This document shows, piece after piece, positions 41,925 through 52,599 of a stretch of 64,000 nucleotides of DNA. The position numbers were made by a program, and so were the translations under genes. Source of the DNA: Catonia carolina (Eukaryota; Arthropoda; Insecta; Hemiptera; Achilidae); assembly GCA_035578175.1 (NCBI GenBank), contig JAQMRL010000006.1, positions 24,153,506-24,217,505 on the forward strand, read 5' to 3'. The first letter of the stretch is position 1. Each line of letters begins with the position of its first letter. The notes under the pieces were generated by a model that saw only the letters and a list, made by a program, of their open reading frames with translations, ran no database searches and was not told the origin of the DNA.

Positions 41925-42180
41925 TGTTCAATTATGTAAGAACATAAAGCAATCAATTACCTAATGAGTTGAAGATGATATATACGACGTGTAAATAAGG
42001 TATAGTCTTGTATGGATTCATGCCGACCATTCCTAAGAGAGTATAGTTAATTGAACCCCAACCATCAGAGTACACTGGTAACCACTGTCTAATATTCAAA
42101 TCCATGTCAAAGTAACTACCTTTACTAGGATTTGAACCAGGAACCTTCGTCTTCGAAAATTAACTATTAAACAGCTGATA
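41925..42180 (-). mobile_element. SINE group 1 copy
   Basis: It reads as the complement of the body: ACCATTCCTAAGAGAGTATA, TTAATTGAACCCCAACCATC, TACCTTTACTAGGATTTGAA, CCAGGAACCTTCGTCTTCGA, ending in TTAAACAGCTGAT. The tRNA-like head is missing. Confidence 0.8.
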
Positions 42181-42288
42181 AAAATTAAATTAAAGATAAA
42201 AAAGATTTGTACCTGTACGTTTTATTACAATAACAGATGAGCTGATTTTGTCTATGATACAAATAATAATATGAACAACATGAGGAAG

Positions 42289-42475
42289 TGGCCTTCGAGG
42301 TGTAGTGGTAGCGCACTATCCTACAACGCGGAGGCCCCGGGTTCAATACCCGGCTAGGGTCTAGAAATTATTACAACTAAAAACTTACCGTTTTAGTAAC
42401 CAACCGTAGTCGCTAATAACCAAGCTGTTGATGCGACTTTAGATAAATAAAAATTAAAGAAATTAAAAAAAAAAC
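42289..42475 (+). mobile_element. tRNA-derived SINE (group 2), intact copy
   Basis: The head is TGGCCTTCGAGGTGTAGTGG with an A box, and the T-arm CCGGGTTCAATACCCGG pairs perfectly. The body ends AACCGTAGTCGCTAATAACC, AAGCTGTTGATGCGACTTTA and an A-rich tail. Confidence 0.8.
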
Positions 42476-42479
42476 ATGA

Positions 42480-43460
42480 GAAAGCCGACCACCCATCAAT
42501 TGAACTTCTATTATGTTTCTTTTTAAATTAATGTTGCATAAATTCCGCCATTTGTTTAAACATTTTTTGAATTAAGTTCAAAAAGTTTTGAAGCTGTCTT
42601 GAGGCTTCGATAGGATCTACATTAATAGAGATAAAATTATATTTTTACATTAAATTAGCTCTAGGTAATGAAGTAAGCAATGTAATATATAAATCAATGT
42701 AAATTTATAAACAATGTAGTATTAAAAAAATTATCTTCCTAGTTTAAAACTGATATCACAATTATTTTTATTTTGTTTCATGGCAGAAAATAATACTTTT
42801 TGTACAAGCGATTTGAAAAAATGCTATTTTTAATGTTTATAGTTTATTATTTACTACAGAATATACCATCAGAAAACTGTTGAATAAACATTAGGCGCAC
42901 TCTACTGGAATATAAGAAAAGCATAAACGGAGAAAGCTTCTTTCTTATTATCATATTATTATCTACATAACAAATGCCAAGGCCTTGGTTAGAAATACTT
43001 GCATCTTTCTTTTAACCTCCACCCTGCCTGCCACTACATTATACAACCGACTTTAAACGTCAAATAAATACTCACCACTACAAGTTCCACTTAATAAACA
43101 AACACACACACCAGCACACTTAAGTTCTTACTAGCCAAATCCTCCAACACTTAAATTAGCCGACCACCGCCCACACATCTTAATCATAATTATATTAAAC
43201 AGCATTCCATTATCGCTTTTCATTACCACTTGCTATTTTTATCACCTGGTTACGTAATTTACATCTTCTCTTTAATTTTATCGATTTTAAGTTTAACCTT
43301 TTATCTATCTTCAATAGCATTTCATATATTTTCAGCAGTATCGTCCCTTTGTTTAGTTACTTTTATTCATAATTTCTTCCATATTTTCTCAAACAGTTTC
43401 TACTCTTCCTTATTTTTATTTCTTCTTCTTTTATCATATCTATTTTTTTCGTAAGTTCTT
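42480..43460. other. Spacer with a pyrimidine-rich block
   Basis: From about 43200 to 43460 the plus strand is T/C-rich. A 74-codon hydrophobic frame (43230-43454) reflects that bias and has no motif. No gene is supported. Confidence 0.4.
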
Positions 43461-43463
43461 CCT

Positions 43464-44345
43464 AACCCACCGGGTTGGTCTAGGGGTAACGTCGTCGCCG
43501 CTAGTCAGCTATTTAACCCTTTATAGGGCAGTAGGCCTACTACGGGAAAAAATTTACATGTAGTAAAATGTTAAATTTTGTTTTATAAGGACTTGAATAA
43601 TGTATTTGTACGGCCAGAACAGTAAGATATTTCTTTTTTTTTGTCCAGCTCTAGTAAGTATACCTTACCAAGGAATGTTTAATGAAATGGGAATCACATA
43701 ATGTTTAGTGGTAAGAATGCTTATTAAAACAACTTGTAGCCCTATGTAACAGAAAAATGTGGCGAATAACTTATATTAACTTTATATGAGCATTCATGCT
43801 TGCTTTCCCGTAAAAAATCGGAATTTTCTAAGCACTGTACAAAAGTAACAACAAATTAACATCGTAGTGTACGCTGGTATGAATCCTTATAACATTCATG
43901 TAACTCATGAAGCAAATGGTCACCGCGCACTAATTTCAAAATGTTGATGGCCTATTTACCAGAAAACATCTATAAAACCATAAAGTGCCAATAAGGTTCA
44001 ACTGCATAGCTTATTCTTAAAAAAAGTTGACCTTATTGCCAGTGGTAAGTATACCTACCACAGACCTATAAAGGGTTAACAGCAGATTTTCGGAGACGAA
44101 GGTTTCTGGTTCAAATTCTAGTAAAGGTAGTTACTTTTATACGAATTTGAATACTAGACAGTGGTTACCGGTGTACTTTGATTGTTGGGTTTCAATTAAC
44201 CATAATCTCTCAGAAATGGTCGGTCTGAGTCTGTACAAGACTACACCTCATTTACACGTCATACGTATCATCCTTATCTCATTGAGTCATGGGGTTGCTT
44301 ATTGTTCTAAATTGAACACTTTGCGTATTATGTATGTGTTGAACA
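43464..44345 (+). mobile_element. SINE group 1 copy split by a TTAA-type MITE
   Basis: The head (AACCCACCGGGTTGGTCTAG) lies at 43464-43512 and the rest resumes at 44080 with CAGCAGATTTTCGGAGACGA. The B-box-like GTTCAAATTC, the TTTGATTGTTGGGTTTCAAT block and the CATTGAGTCATGGGGTTGCT block follow. Intact copies read AGCTGTTTAACAGCTGATTT at the break, which fixes the insertion at TTAA. Confidence 0.85.
43517..44075. mobile_element. piggyBac-like MITE inserted at TTAA
   Basis: This 559-bp element is flanked by TTAA (43513-43516 and 44076-44079). Its inverted ends are CCCTTTATAGG. Palindromic subterminal phrases occur (GTAGGCCTACTAC at the left, GTAAGTATACCTACC at the right). There is no coding capacity. 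TTAA duplications with CCC-starting ends are the hallmark of piggyBac-superfamily elements. Confidence 0.85.
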
Positions 44346-45570
44346 GATTGTGGATGTGTGTGTGTGTGTAAACAAAGTATCTCAGGGACTATCAAAATAT
44401 CGTACGAAGTTGAAACTTGAAACTTAAGTACCATGGAAGACTCGTCACGAACGTTTAATTTAAAATCGGTCAACTGAAAGTAGTATTAATTCTTGCAATA
44501 TTTTTTACAATTTTTAAATTTTTCAAAAACGGTTCTTACAAATGTACTTAAAATCAATTTAACTACTTCAATTTTTGTGTTCTAAAAGATAGAGGGTAAA
44601 AAGTAAGTTTACTGAAATTTTTGGATTTTGCTCTCGAGGTAAAATTTTTTAAAGATTGCTACCGTAATATGCATTTTAAAGCAACAGCACTGTTTGTCTC
44701 TAACTTGATGGCCTCCGGCAGAGAGGAGCAATATGCGGAATATAAAAACATTTCAGAAAACATATCTAAGTTTTTTTAAGTAACTGAAACTTGCTGGAAA
44801 TTACGTATTATAAAACAAAGTATTTCGCATGGTTTTGTTCTAAAAATTTATTTCTAAAAACACACGATTAATGAAATAATGTATAATTTAGCAAAATTTT
44901 TGTGAATAAATACCGTATTTGTTTAGATACATTGTCATTTTTCAACAACCTTTTCACGGAGTAACATAATATTTGGCAGGTTTGTTCTAAAAAAATTATG
45001 AAAAACGATGCAATAAAATTTAACAGAAAATCATTACTTTTTTAGTTAGGCTACGAGGGATTTTTATAAATAAATTTTGTAAAATCGCGAAATACGACAT
45101 AAAGCCAGCCAGCATGCGAGAAACTTTTCGGTCTTTGAAGATAACTGTGCACATGTTGAAAATTAAATAGTGAAAGAATTATTTAAATTGGACGTAATTT
45201 CTGGCATGTTTCAGTTACTTAAAATTATATATGTTTCCTGAAATGGTTTTACAATCCGCATATTACCCTTTTTACCGCAGGCCATCAAATTATAGACAGA
45301 CAGTAAATTTATCATCAAAGTTGTAAAAAATTACAAAACCGACAAAGTTTATTTAAACTGTTTTTTCTACAAAGCTTAGTTCAGCATCAATTATAGTTTT
45401 TTCCGTATTTTTCTCGTCAAAATTAAACTCATACAGAAGTTGATTTTAATTTAACGACATGATTAAAAATAGTTTATTCATTTTACATTGTTTACTCAAG
45501 ATTAAACATAGGTTATAGTTTTAATTATTTATATTGGTATAAGAAAGTAGTGTAAATGTTTCACACGAGA
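44346..45570 (+). repeat. X repeat copy, carrying a nested palindromic MITE
   Basis: It starts with the GT tract (44354-44370), then AAAGTATCTCAGGGACTATC, AAAATCGGTCAACTGAAAGT, TTGTGTTCTAAAAGATAGAG and a CCGTAATATGCATTTTAAAG block. After the nested element (44689-45304) the X sequence resumes at ATCATCAAAGTTGTAAAAAA, with CAAAGCTTAGTTCAGCATCA and the distal ATGTTTCACACGAGATTTTT. Confidence 0.7.
44689..45304. mobile_element. Palindromic MITE nested in the X repeat
   Basis: The inverted ends start ACTGT(T/C)TGTCT and continue through TTGATGGCCT(C/G)CGG, the AATATGCGGA block, CATTTCAG(A/G)AAACATAT and AAGTAACTGAAAC, about 110 bp per arm. It is 616 bp overall with a non-coding middle. The phrase TTTGATGGCCTCCGGG also occurs near 58.82 kb, suggesting another fragment. 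Confidence 0.75.
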
Positions 45571-45574
45571 TTTT

Positions 45575-46570
45575 TCAGTTATATTTCCGGCATTTATCTT
45601 TTTTTTTGTTGTTCATAAATCAAATAAAGCATTCACGTATTTAGAGACAAATAATATCCTGTAAGTTATTGACAACGTATTGGTATGAAAGTTGAGTTTT
45701 TTTTAAATTCAAGTAAGTTGTAAATAACAATACGGAATGTCAAATTGAAAAATTTAAAGATTGCGCCGGCGCCAATATGGGAGGAGATTAGTTATCCTGT
45801 ATTCATGTTTACAATTTATTGTTATTCTCTTAACCATTTGTCAGTATTAATGTATTGTATTTAGGCCTTCTAGACAACGTGTCTATTATACATGCACTGA
45901 ACAATTTGTGTGTTTCCGTACCGAAGTTGAAGTACTGTTTTGTGTGGAGAATTACCTCTAGTGCACTAGTTTGAGTAGTAATTAATGAATTGGTTTCATA
46001 TACGTAGACGTTTCTCAAATACAATACTCGTTGAAACGTAGTACTGTAAATGAAGGGAATTGGTATTTCAGTCTTCATACTCATATCAAGGATTTCTATT
46101 CACTATACAAGTAGCAACTAGATTATTGGTGATATATCTTGATTTATGATATAACAATACAGTAGTATTAAGTTCATTTTATATTTATTTCTGTAGCCCT
46201 TGTAACCCAATATTTATGTACAAAAATTTACTTATTTTTCCTAATTATCGACTCAAATTCCATCGTGTAAAGCTACTCCACTGCTGTATAAATCTTGCAG
46301 TCATATGCTCTTTGGAGTAGTAATAGAGATTAATTTGTCAAAATTAATCAAAATTATTAAGAATTATTTCTGGTATTCTATTTTATGTAAACAATAAAAA
46401 TTTCCACAACTACTTTAAAATTTCGACAACACAAAAACTATAATCACGTCATTCTACAGCAGAATCAACTAAATACCCACCTTAACTAATTAGCACAAAA
46501 ATCATAAATTACTACAATAAACCATAAAAACAAGTTATAATGAATAATTCATTAAACTAATTGGCCTACA
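45575..46570. other. Spacer; no gene recognised
   Basis: An 84-codon minus-strand frame at 46084-45830 has no recognisable motif. The stretch is AT-rich. Confidence 0.4.
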
Positions 46571-46576
46571 CAATTT

Positions 46577-46746
46577 TAAACTCGCCTCTCATCATGCGGT
46601 CCTGGGTTTGAATCCCACTCAGGCACGGCATATTTTCATACGTTACAAAAAATCGTTTCATCCTCCATTGTAAACAGTTACACCCCAACGTCGTCGCTAA
46701 TGACCGTTGTAGTTGATGCGACGTTAAATAAAAAATAAAAAAAAAT
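46577..46746 (+). mobile_element. tRNA-derived SINE (group 3), 5' truncated
   Basis: It starts within the tRNA-like head (CTCGCCTCTCATCATGCGGT). It has the B box GGGTTTGAATCCCACTC, GGCATATTTTCATACGTTAC, CACCCCAACGTCGTCGCTAA and the GTTGATGCGACGTTAAATAA tail with poly(A)-like sequence. It is a close relative of the minus-strand copy at 11.4 kb. Confidence 0.85.
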
Positions 46747-46749
46747 TAA

Positions 46750-47840
46750 ACTAATAAAACTTAATCTGATTAGAAAAACTTCTACCATAAACTAGCCCAT
46801 CTACTTGTTGGCACTTTGTTGTAGTTTTCAAAACGCATCAATAGATACTGATCTCATGAGATTGCCTTTTGCGTATGGATTGGCTGTGAGGAATGGAAGT
46901 GAAAATTTAACAGTACTGCCAACCTCAGCAGTGAGACACTACTCGTACATTTTGCTACCGTCCACTTTCTACATAGGCCTGCATTTTGTAACCTGTGGTT
47001 TATTCCAAGAAAATGTTTTCTTCATAAACCTATAAATTAAATGTGACCTGTAATATCGCCTATAGCTTAATTACACGGCTAGACATATTTGATTTACTGT
47101 AATTACCAGCTACCTCATTCCATTGGAACAAAATTTTCTACGAATGATTCGCCTTCTTTACTATCGCTATCACCGGCGTCTTCACTATCAGTCTCACTAG
47201 TATCTACCTAACCGTTTCGTTTTTTTACTAGGTGTCAACAAAACTGTTGAAGCTTCTTCATGTTTTTAGTTTCCTTCTTTATTTTTAGAATTGTGAAAAA
47301 AGAAACATCGCAGTAATTAGCCAGCCATTAGGTCATGGCGTTTGTTAAGAGGCAGGGAAAGGCATTTTTGTTTAGCTTCAACTTCACAGCATTTTATTAC
47401 ACTGCATATTAGATTTTGTTCAGTACTATGAATAGTCTGCCCACGTTTTCTAACATTTCTGTTTACGGTAACAAACAGTTATAGTTTACGATTATGATTT
47501 CTGTTAATCTTCAAAAGGTTTCGCGATATAATATATATGCTCTAGGTATAGTATAAGTTGTTGTGTTTGTTGTACTGAAATTAAAGCAGACACGCATGCA
47601 TACTGATGCTTTTGCCACGTTACCCCTCGTTGAAAACAAGGGCAAACTCGTGACTCAAGTAACTATAGCTTCTGTGCTAAAGTCTCGGGTTATATTCCTG
47701 GTCAGATCTGGAATTTTTCATTGGTCATTTTTACCTATCACCCATCACCGTCTGGAAAACCCTTAAAATTCATAAAATTTGGACGTGAAACAAAAATATA
47801 AAGCCGTAAGAAACAACTCAATCATTCTTCTGCGATTACT
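46750..47840. other. Spacer; small open frames without recognisable function
   Basis: Frames at 46805-47035 (plus, 76 codons) and 47563-47766 (plus, 67 codons) have no identified domain or splice support. Confidence 0.4.
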
Positions 47841-47849
47841 ACGTCTGAC

Positions 47850-47997
47850 TCTTCACTAATTACTACTAATGCAGACGGTGAAGGATAAAATAATTTTTTG
47901 TAACGTACGAAAATATGCCATGTCTGAATGGGATTCAAACCCAAGACCACATGACGAGAGGTGAGCACGTAACAACTATGCCAATGCGGCCGGCTTA
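47850..47997 (-). mobile_element. tRNA-derived SINE (group 3), 3' shortened copy
   Basis: In minus orientation it starts GCCGGCCGCATTGGCATAGT. The B box GGGTTTGAATCCCATTCAG is present, and GGCATATTTTCGTACGTTAC follows. The 3' end differs from the 46.6-kb copy and resembles the one at 17.75 kb. Confidence 0.75.
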
Positions 47998-48617
47998 ACT
48001 CAATCATTCTACGGCGTTTATAGTGAAAATGGTGAAAAGATCTGTTGATCTGAATAGTGAAAAATATTTCCTTACCGAAAATGTAAGTTTTTGTTTCTCA
48101 TTTCCTAGCAATTACATTGCGCACGTTCAATGAAATTACGTTGATATCGCATACAGGAATTGGGCCGCTCAGTGCACGAAATTAAACAAAATTTTACGTT
48201 AAGAAAGATCAATTCTCCCTTTACTTATTCCGGGGCAAAAATACTTTGAGCACCGGTAGCTACCAAAATTTCGAACAACAATACGTGAATACTATTGCCG
48301 TGACATACACCTTGAAAGTGACAATGAAATTAGAACTTTATGAGTTTTCATAAAGGTGTTAAATGTTTTTATGAGGAAATATTTATAAATACTTATTAAG
48401 GAATCATGAATGTGTTCTACCAACCAGTTCTAAACCAACTTTTACACATCTTAAATTTGATTAAATAATATTGATTACATTTATTTATGTTTTAAATGTT
48501 TAAAGAATCACAAACTCGGTTCTCACAATGTTTCCTCCTTTTTTTGGTAACTATGATGTTTATTTTATTTATATGTTTACAATATTTATTAAAATGTAAT
48601 TCCAAATCAACATTGTT

Positions 48618-49005
48618 GTTTACCATCAGCAAAAAAACTACTTTGAACCTGTAGAGGTGTTACTAATTAAAACTAGGAATGAGGTGATTTATCATGCCTT
48701 CCTCACTGAGTGGAAAAGTACGCTTATCAGCAAGCTAGGCCCTTTGAAAAGTACATATTTTTCACTCTGTAAATGACACCTTCACTTCATTCACCACAGG
48801 GTCTGGCTGTATAATGAAATTCATTACTTACAGAAGAGATAACTCTAATGTAGTATATTTCACACCACTATCTCTTCAGTTCTTATATGATTAAGTCATT
48901 TAATTGGCTGACCATGTGATAAGAAACAGTACTATTTATTTTAGTACTGCAACGAACAGATTGAGTGTAAATAATTTGACACTCCACCTGTCTGTTATGG
49001 GCAGA
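48618..49005 (+). repeat. R repeat copy
   Basis: Contains TTTGAACCTGTAGAGGTGTT, CCTTCCTCACTGAGTGG, AAATGACACCTTCACTTCAT, CACCACAGGGTCTGGCTGTA, GGCTGACCATGTGATAAGAA and GACACTCCACCTGTCTGTTA. The head is slightly altered. It is otherwise complete and shows the uninterrupted order of the R family. Confidence 0.8.
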
Positions 49006-50268
49006 AATTAAAATTTACCAAGCTTTTACGTTCTTAAAAAAAGAAAACGTAATACGTAGACTCATACCAGCGTACAGGCCTCCTTTGCAGATATTTTTTT
49101 CATGTATTTAGTTTTGTTCTTGTTTTTCTGTAATTTTATCGATTCAAAGTTAATTTTAATTGTTCGTTTTTTTTTATACTTGTTATAATTTTTGAGGAAG
49201 TATATTTTATGTCGTTTCATATTTTGGCAAGTTTCTCCTCTTTATTTTATTTACTTAAAATCGTGAAGTGAAAATGATCGAACTGTTATTTTTTTTACAA
49301 AACGTAGTAGATTTCTCCACTTTTCCAAGTCAGAATCTCCTAAATAAGTTACGATGCACCGAATAGAAAAGCGAATTGGTTAAATTCAATTATGAATATA
49401 CTCACCACTGGGTTTCTATAATCGTATTCAAATTAACTCCAGCCAAGAAACCATGGAAAACGAGCAGAAAATAGAAAAATTATTGTCAATTTTTTCAAGG
49501 TGAAAAAACTCGGGGTGCTAAATAAAAGCAACAAAAATATTATAATTAAATTATCCTCACTTCATGCTAACATTCTATAATTTTAATTTTAGACCATTAC
49601 AATAGGGGTCAAATTTCTTAGCCTTAATTATCAATAAAATTTATATTATCCGTATTACAAAACATAATTTTTATTTAAATGATTTTTTCGTCCTTAATAA
49701 ATTTTTCACTGAGGGCATAGCCTATATACGGGTGTCCTATTCTTCATTTCTTAATTAATACGTCATTATTCGCCTTTATTTCTACACTAAAACCTTATTA
49801 AAAATGTCTACTGCCGACCAAGATTTTAATTGAATTAAACAAAACCAGTTACCTAGTATAATTATCATGACAAAAGGTTTTAATTAAAAAAGCTATTAAT
49901 TTGATTTAAAAATTTATACGCCTCTTTTAATAAAATATTATAATGAAAGTAAAATGTTTTAAAAACGTTGAACGTTAATAGGATTTGATTCATGCTTTTA
50001 TATTGTATCGACTTGGCAAATGTACAGTTATTAGTAATTACAACTTTATTATTTTGATAATATTTCCTGACCCCAACCGGGAATCAAATATAGCAATGTT
50101 GTCTTAGCCATCGAATTCGTAATCAATTGAGTTTTCTGAGCCTTTGGAATTTTTCTAATAATTATTTTTTAATTTATGTAGGTATTTATTACGTTCGCTT
50201 CAGGATTTTTTTAGAGCAGGTGCTTTTATAATAAACAAACATAGAACCTTCTCAATGTATAAGGAATA
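49006..50268. other. AT-rich spacer, nothing supported
   Basis: A weak tRNA-like B-box fragment on the minus strand near 50070-50130 (complement of CCCAACCGGGAATCAAATAT) is the only trace seen. Confidence 0.4.
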
Positions 50269-50342
50269 GTGCGAGGTGTGGCTATTAAATAACTAAACTG
50301 ACGTTTTAAAGAATTTTATTTTTATTTTATAGGCCTACATAA

Positions 50343-50950
50343 TCACTTATTGTCACCTTCAATATACACTCCTTCTCTATCCCTACAACGCTTCACGAGA
50401 ATTTTCCATTGTTGGAAACAGTGCTGGAAGTCATCTTCTGTCAGCTCCTTCAGGACACGTGCCGCTTTCTCTTTTACAGCTTCCAAAGACTCAAATCTTG
50501 TCCCTTTTAATGCAGATTTCACCTTAGGGAAAAGGTAGAAGTCACATGTTGCAAGATCTGGTGAATAAGGTAGATGTTCTAACACTGAGAGTTTGTACTT
50601 GGCTAGAAACCTCTTGACAGATAACGTGGAATGAGCTGGCGCATTGTCTTGGTGAAGAACCCATGATTTGTCCTTCCACATTATGGGGCGTTTTTTCCTT
50701 ACTCTTTGGCGTACTTTAGAAAGTACCTCAAGGTTGTAATATTGATTAATTGTTTGACCTTCAGGAACCCAGTGAAGGTACACAATCCTATGGATATTTA
50801 AAAAAAACAATTATCATTGCTTTAAATATTGACTTGCTCATTCGAGCTTTTTGGCTCTCGGTGAAGTTCGGCTCTTCCAGTGCATGAATTGGCGCTTCGT
50901 TTCCGGATCATAAGTAAAAAACCACGTTTCATCACATGTTATTATCTTCT
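50343..50950 (-). pseudogene. Mariner transposase, C-terminal half (pseudogene)
   Basis: Near 50940 the minus strand reads DETWFFTYDPETKRQFMHWK, with the first catalytic Asp. After frameshifts the frame 50810-50343 is open and reads HRIVYLHWVPEGQTINQYY, then VLHQDNAPAHS (second Asp), YSPDLATCDFYLFPKVKSAL (third Asp, mariner D34D spacing) and a terminal CRDREGVYIEGDNK. The N-terminal DNA-binding domain is missing, so it cannot encode a working enzyme. The 155-codon open frame has unusually few lesions compared with other relics here. Confidence 0.85.
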
Positions 50951-50952
50951 AC

Positions 50953-51144
50953 CTGTTCCCTAAGGTAAAACCTGCATTATAAGGGACAAGATTTGAGTCT
51001 GTGGATGCTCTAAAAGAGAAAGGGGCACCTGTCCTGAAGGAGCTGACAGAAGATGACTTCCAGCACTGTTTTCAAAAATGGCAAATTCCCGTGGAGCGTT
51101 GCAGGGATAGAGAAGGAGTGTATATTGAAGGTGACAATAAGTGA
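50953..51144 (+). pseudogene. Mariner transposase, C-terminal piece (inverted duplicate)
   Basis: The plus strand reads FESVDALKEKGAPVLKELTE, DDFQHCFQKWQIPVERCRDR and EGVYIEGDNK with a stop. This matches the end of the minus-strand piece with several substitutions, so the two are not a recent perfect copy. Confidence 0.8.
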
Positions 51145-51219
51145 TTATGTAGCCTATAAAATAAAAATAAAATTTTTTACAACGTTAGTCTCATTATTTA
51201 ATAGCCACACCTCGTATAA

Positions 51220-52590
51220 TGTAAAAAAACGTTCTACTCTATACTAGAAAAATAAGTGATTGTACGTTAGCGGCCTCAGGAGTGCAATAAATTAAGGTGT
51301 CAAAACTTAAAGGTCACCCATTCATAAAAAGCCAAACAGTCAAAACCATCGCCAAGTCGGAGTATAGCAAAATAGAATATATACATCTCAGTAATGATTT
51401 TTTCTCTTTAAAAGCGATAACTCATAACAGCAAAACTATATTTTCCTATGGTTTTATAAGAAGTTTGGGTCATACGAGATTAATATTTTATTATTTTCAA
51501 AATATTTTTAGCATACGAGTACATTTATTGATCATTAGTTTTCAGGGTGTTTAAAAAAACAAAACAGTGTAATTTTAAGACATTGAACTTTCTGTTACCT
51601 TTTACATTATTATCAAAGAAAATTTTGTAAATATGCATGTATCTACAGAACAAGAAAAATGTTTTAAGATGCCAGTGTGAGTGAACTGGTATATACAGAG
51701 AGATCCACGATGAGTTTCGTCGTTTTTGTGTACATAGTACAACGTAAACGCGTACCCTTTGTGAACTGATACTTTATCTTCCCGGTATATTTTATGTAAA
51801 CTGTCACTTCCGTACTTGAATTTTACAATAGATCTATATTCTACATTAGGCCTATATATGAACATATTATTTTTCCTTTCACCTAAGTTCAAACCACATT
51901 ATACTTTTATATACAAGATTACAAATTACAATTTTCCACGCCCTAGTCGTCTAGCTCAACCATTAGTGTATTACATAAGCCCAATATACAGACACCAATC
52001 TAGTATAATTTATTTAATGTGTTACGATATAAATTTATTGATCAAAGTCGAAAGACTTCATTTCATTAGTTTTAATATTATTTATTAAGACACCTATCTC
52101 TATGTCCGTTGCGGTATTTGGATAAATTAATTAACACAATAAAGTTTAAAATTACTAGTATTTATTACAACTGATTGATTTTTACAAAACATATTACAAA
52201 ATAAAGTGACTAAAATTTACAAGTAGGCCTAAATTACAATTAAATTACTTATAATGAATAAAATACTAATTATAATAAATAATAACAATAAACAAATTAA
52301 CCAATTTACTAAATACGACTTATAAAAGATAAATAAATAACGTTTAATAATACACAGTAATTCACAGTAACTTCGACCTCTTCAAACGCACTTTTAAAAG
52401 CCTCACTGGTACTCAAACAAAAACGAAACCGAACTCAATGAATAACTCGCGTCCCTTATAAAAGTGGACCAATGGAGATTTCGAGAGAGAAAGAATTTCA
52501 ACATAATGATTAAAAAAAACGAAATCGTTCTGACGGCTTCTGGATAAATCTCAACAATTGTAAACAAATTAAGATTGAATAGATGTTACA
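51220..52590. other. Spacer; open frames without recognisable function
   Basis: Frames at 51297-51554 (plus), 51816-52088 (plus) and 51892-51602 (minus) are 85-96 codons, overlap on opposite strands, and show no known motif. Confidence 0.4.
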
Positions 52591-52599
52591 AAAAAGCCC

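Larger units (their letters stand above)
50272..51214. mobile_element. Mariner element with both halves derived from the same 3' end (head-to-head palindrome)
   Basis: The ends are CGAGGTGTGGCTATTAAATA in inverted orientation, with TA at the right (51215-51216). Inverted similarity runs about 270 bp (50272-50540 against 50945-51214), well beyond normal terminal repeats, and both arms include the transposase 3' coding end. The left part carries the C-terminal half of the transposase on the minus strand. The right part carries the last about 60 codons on the plus strand. Confidence 0.85.

Noticed and set aside
42289..42362. Functional tRNA gene
   Set aside because: The T-arm is perfect, but the sequence continues directly into a SINE body and tail.
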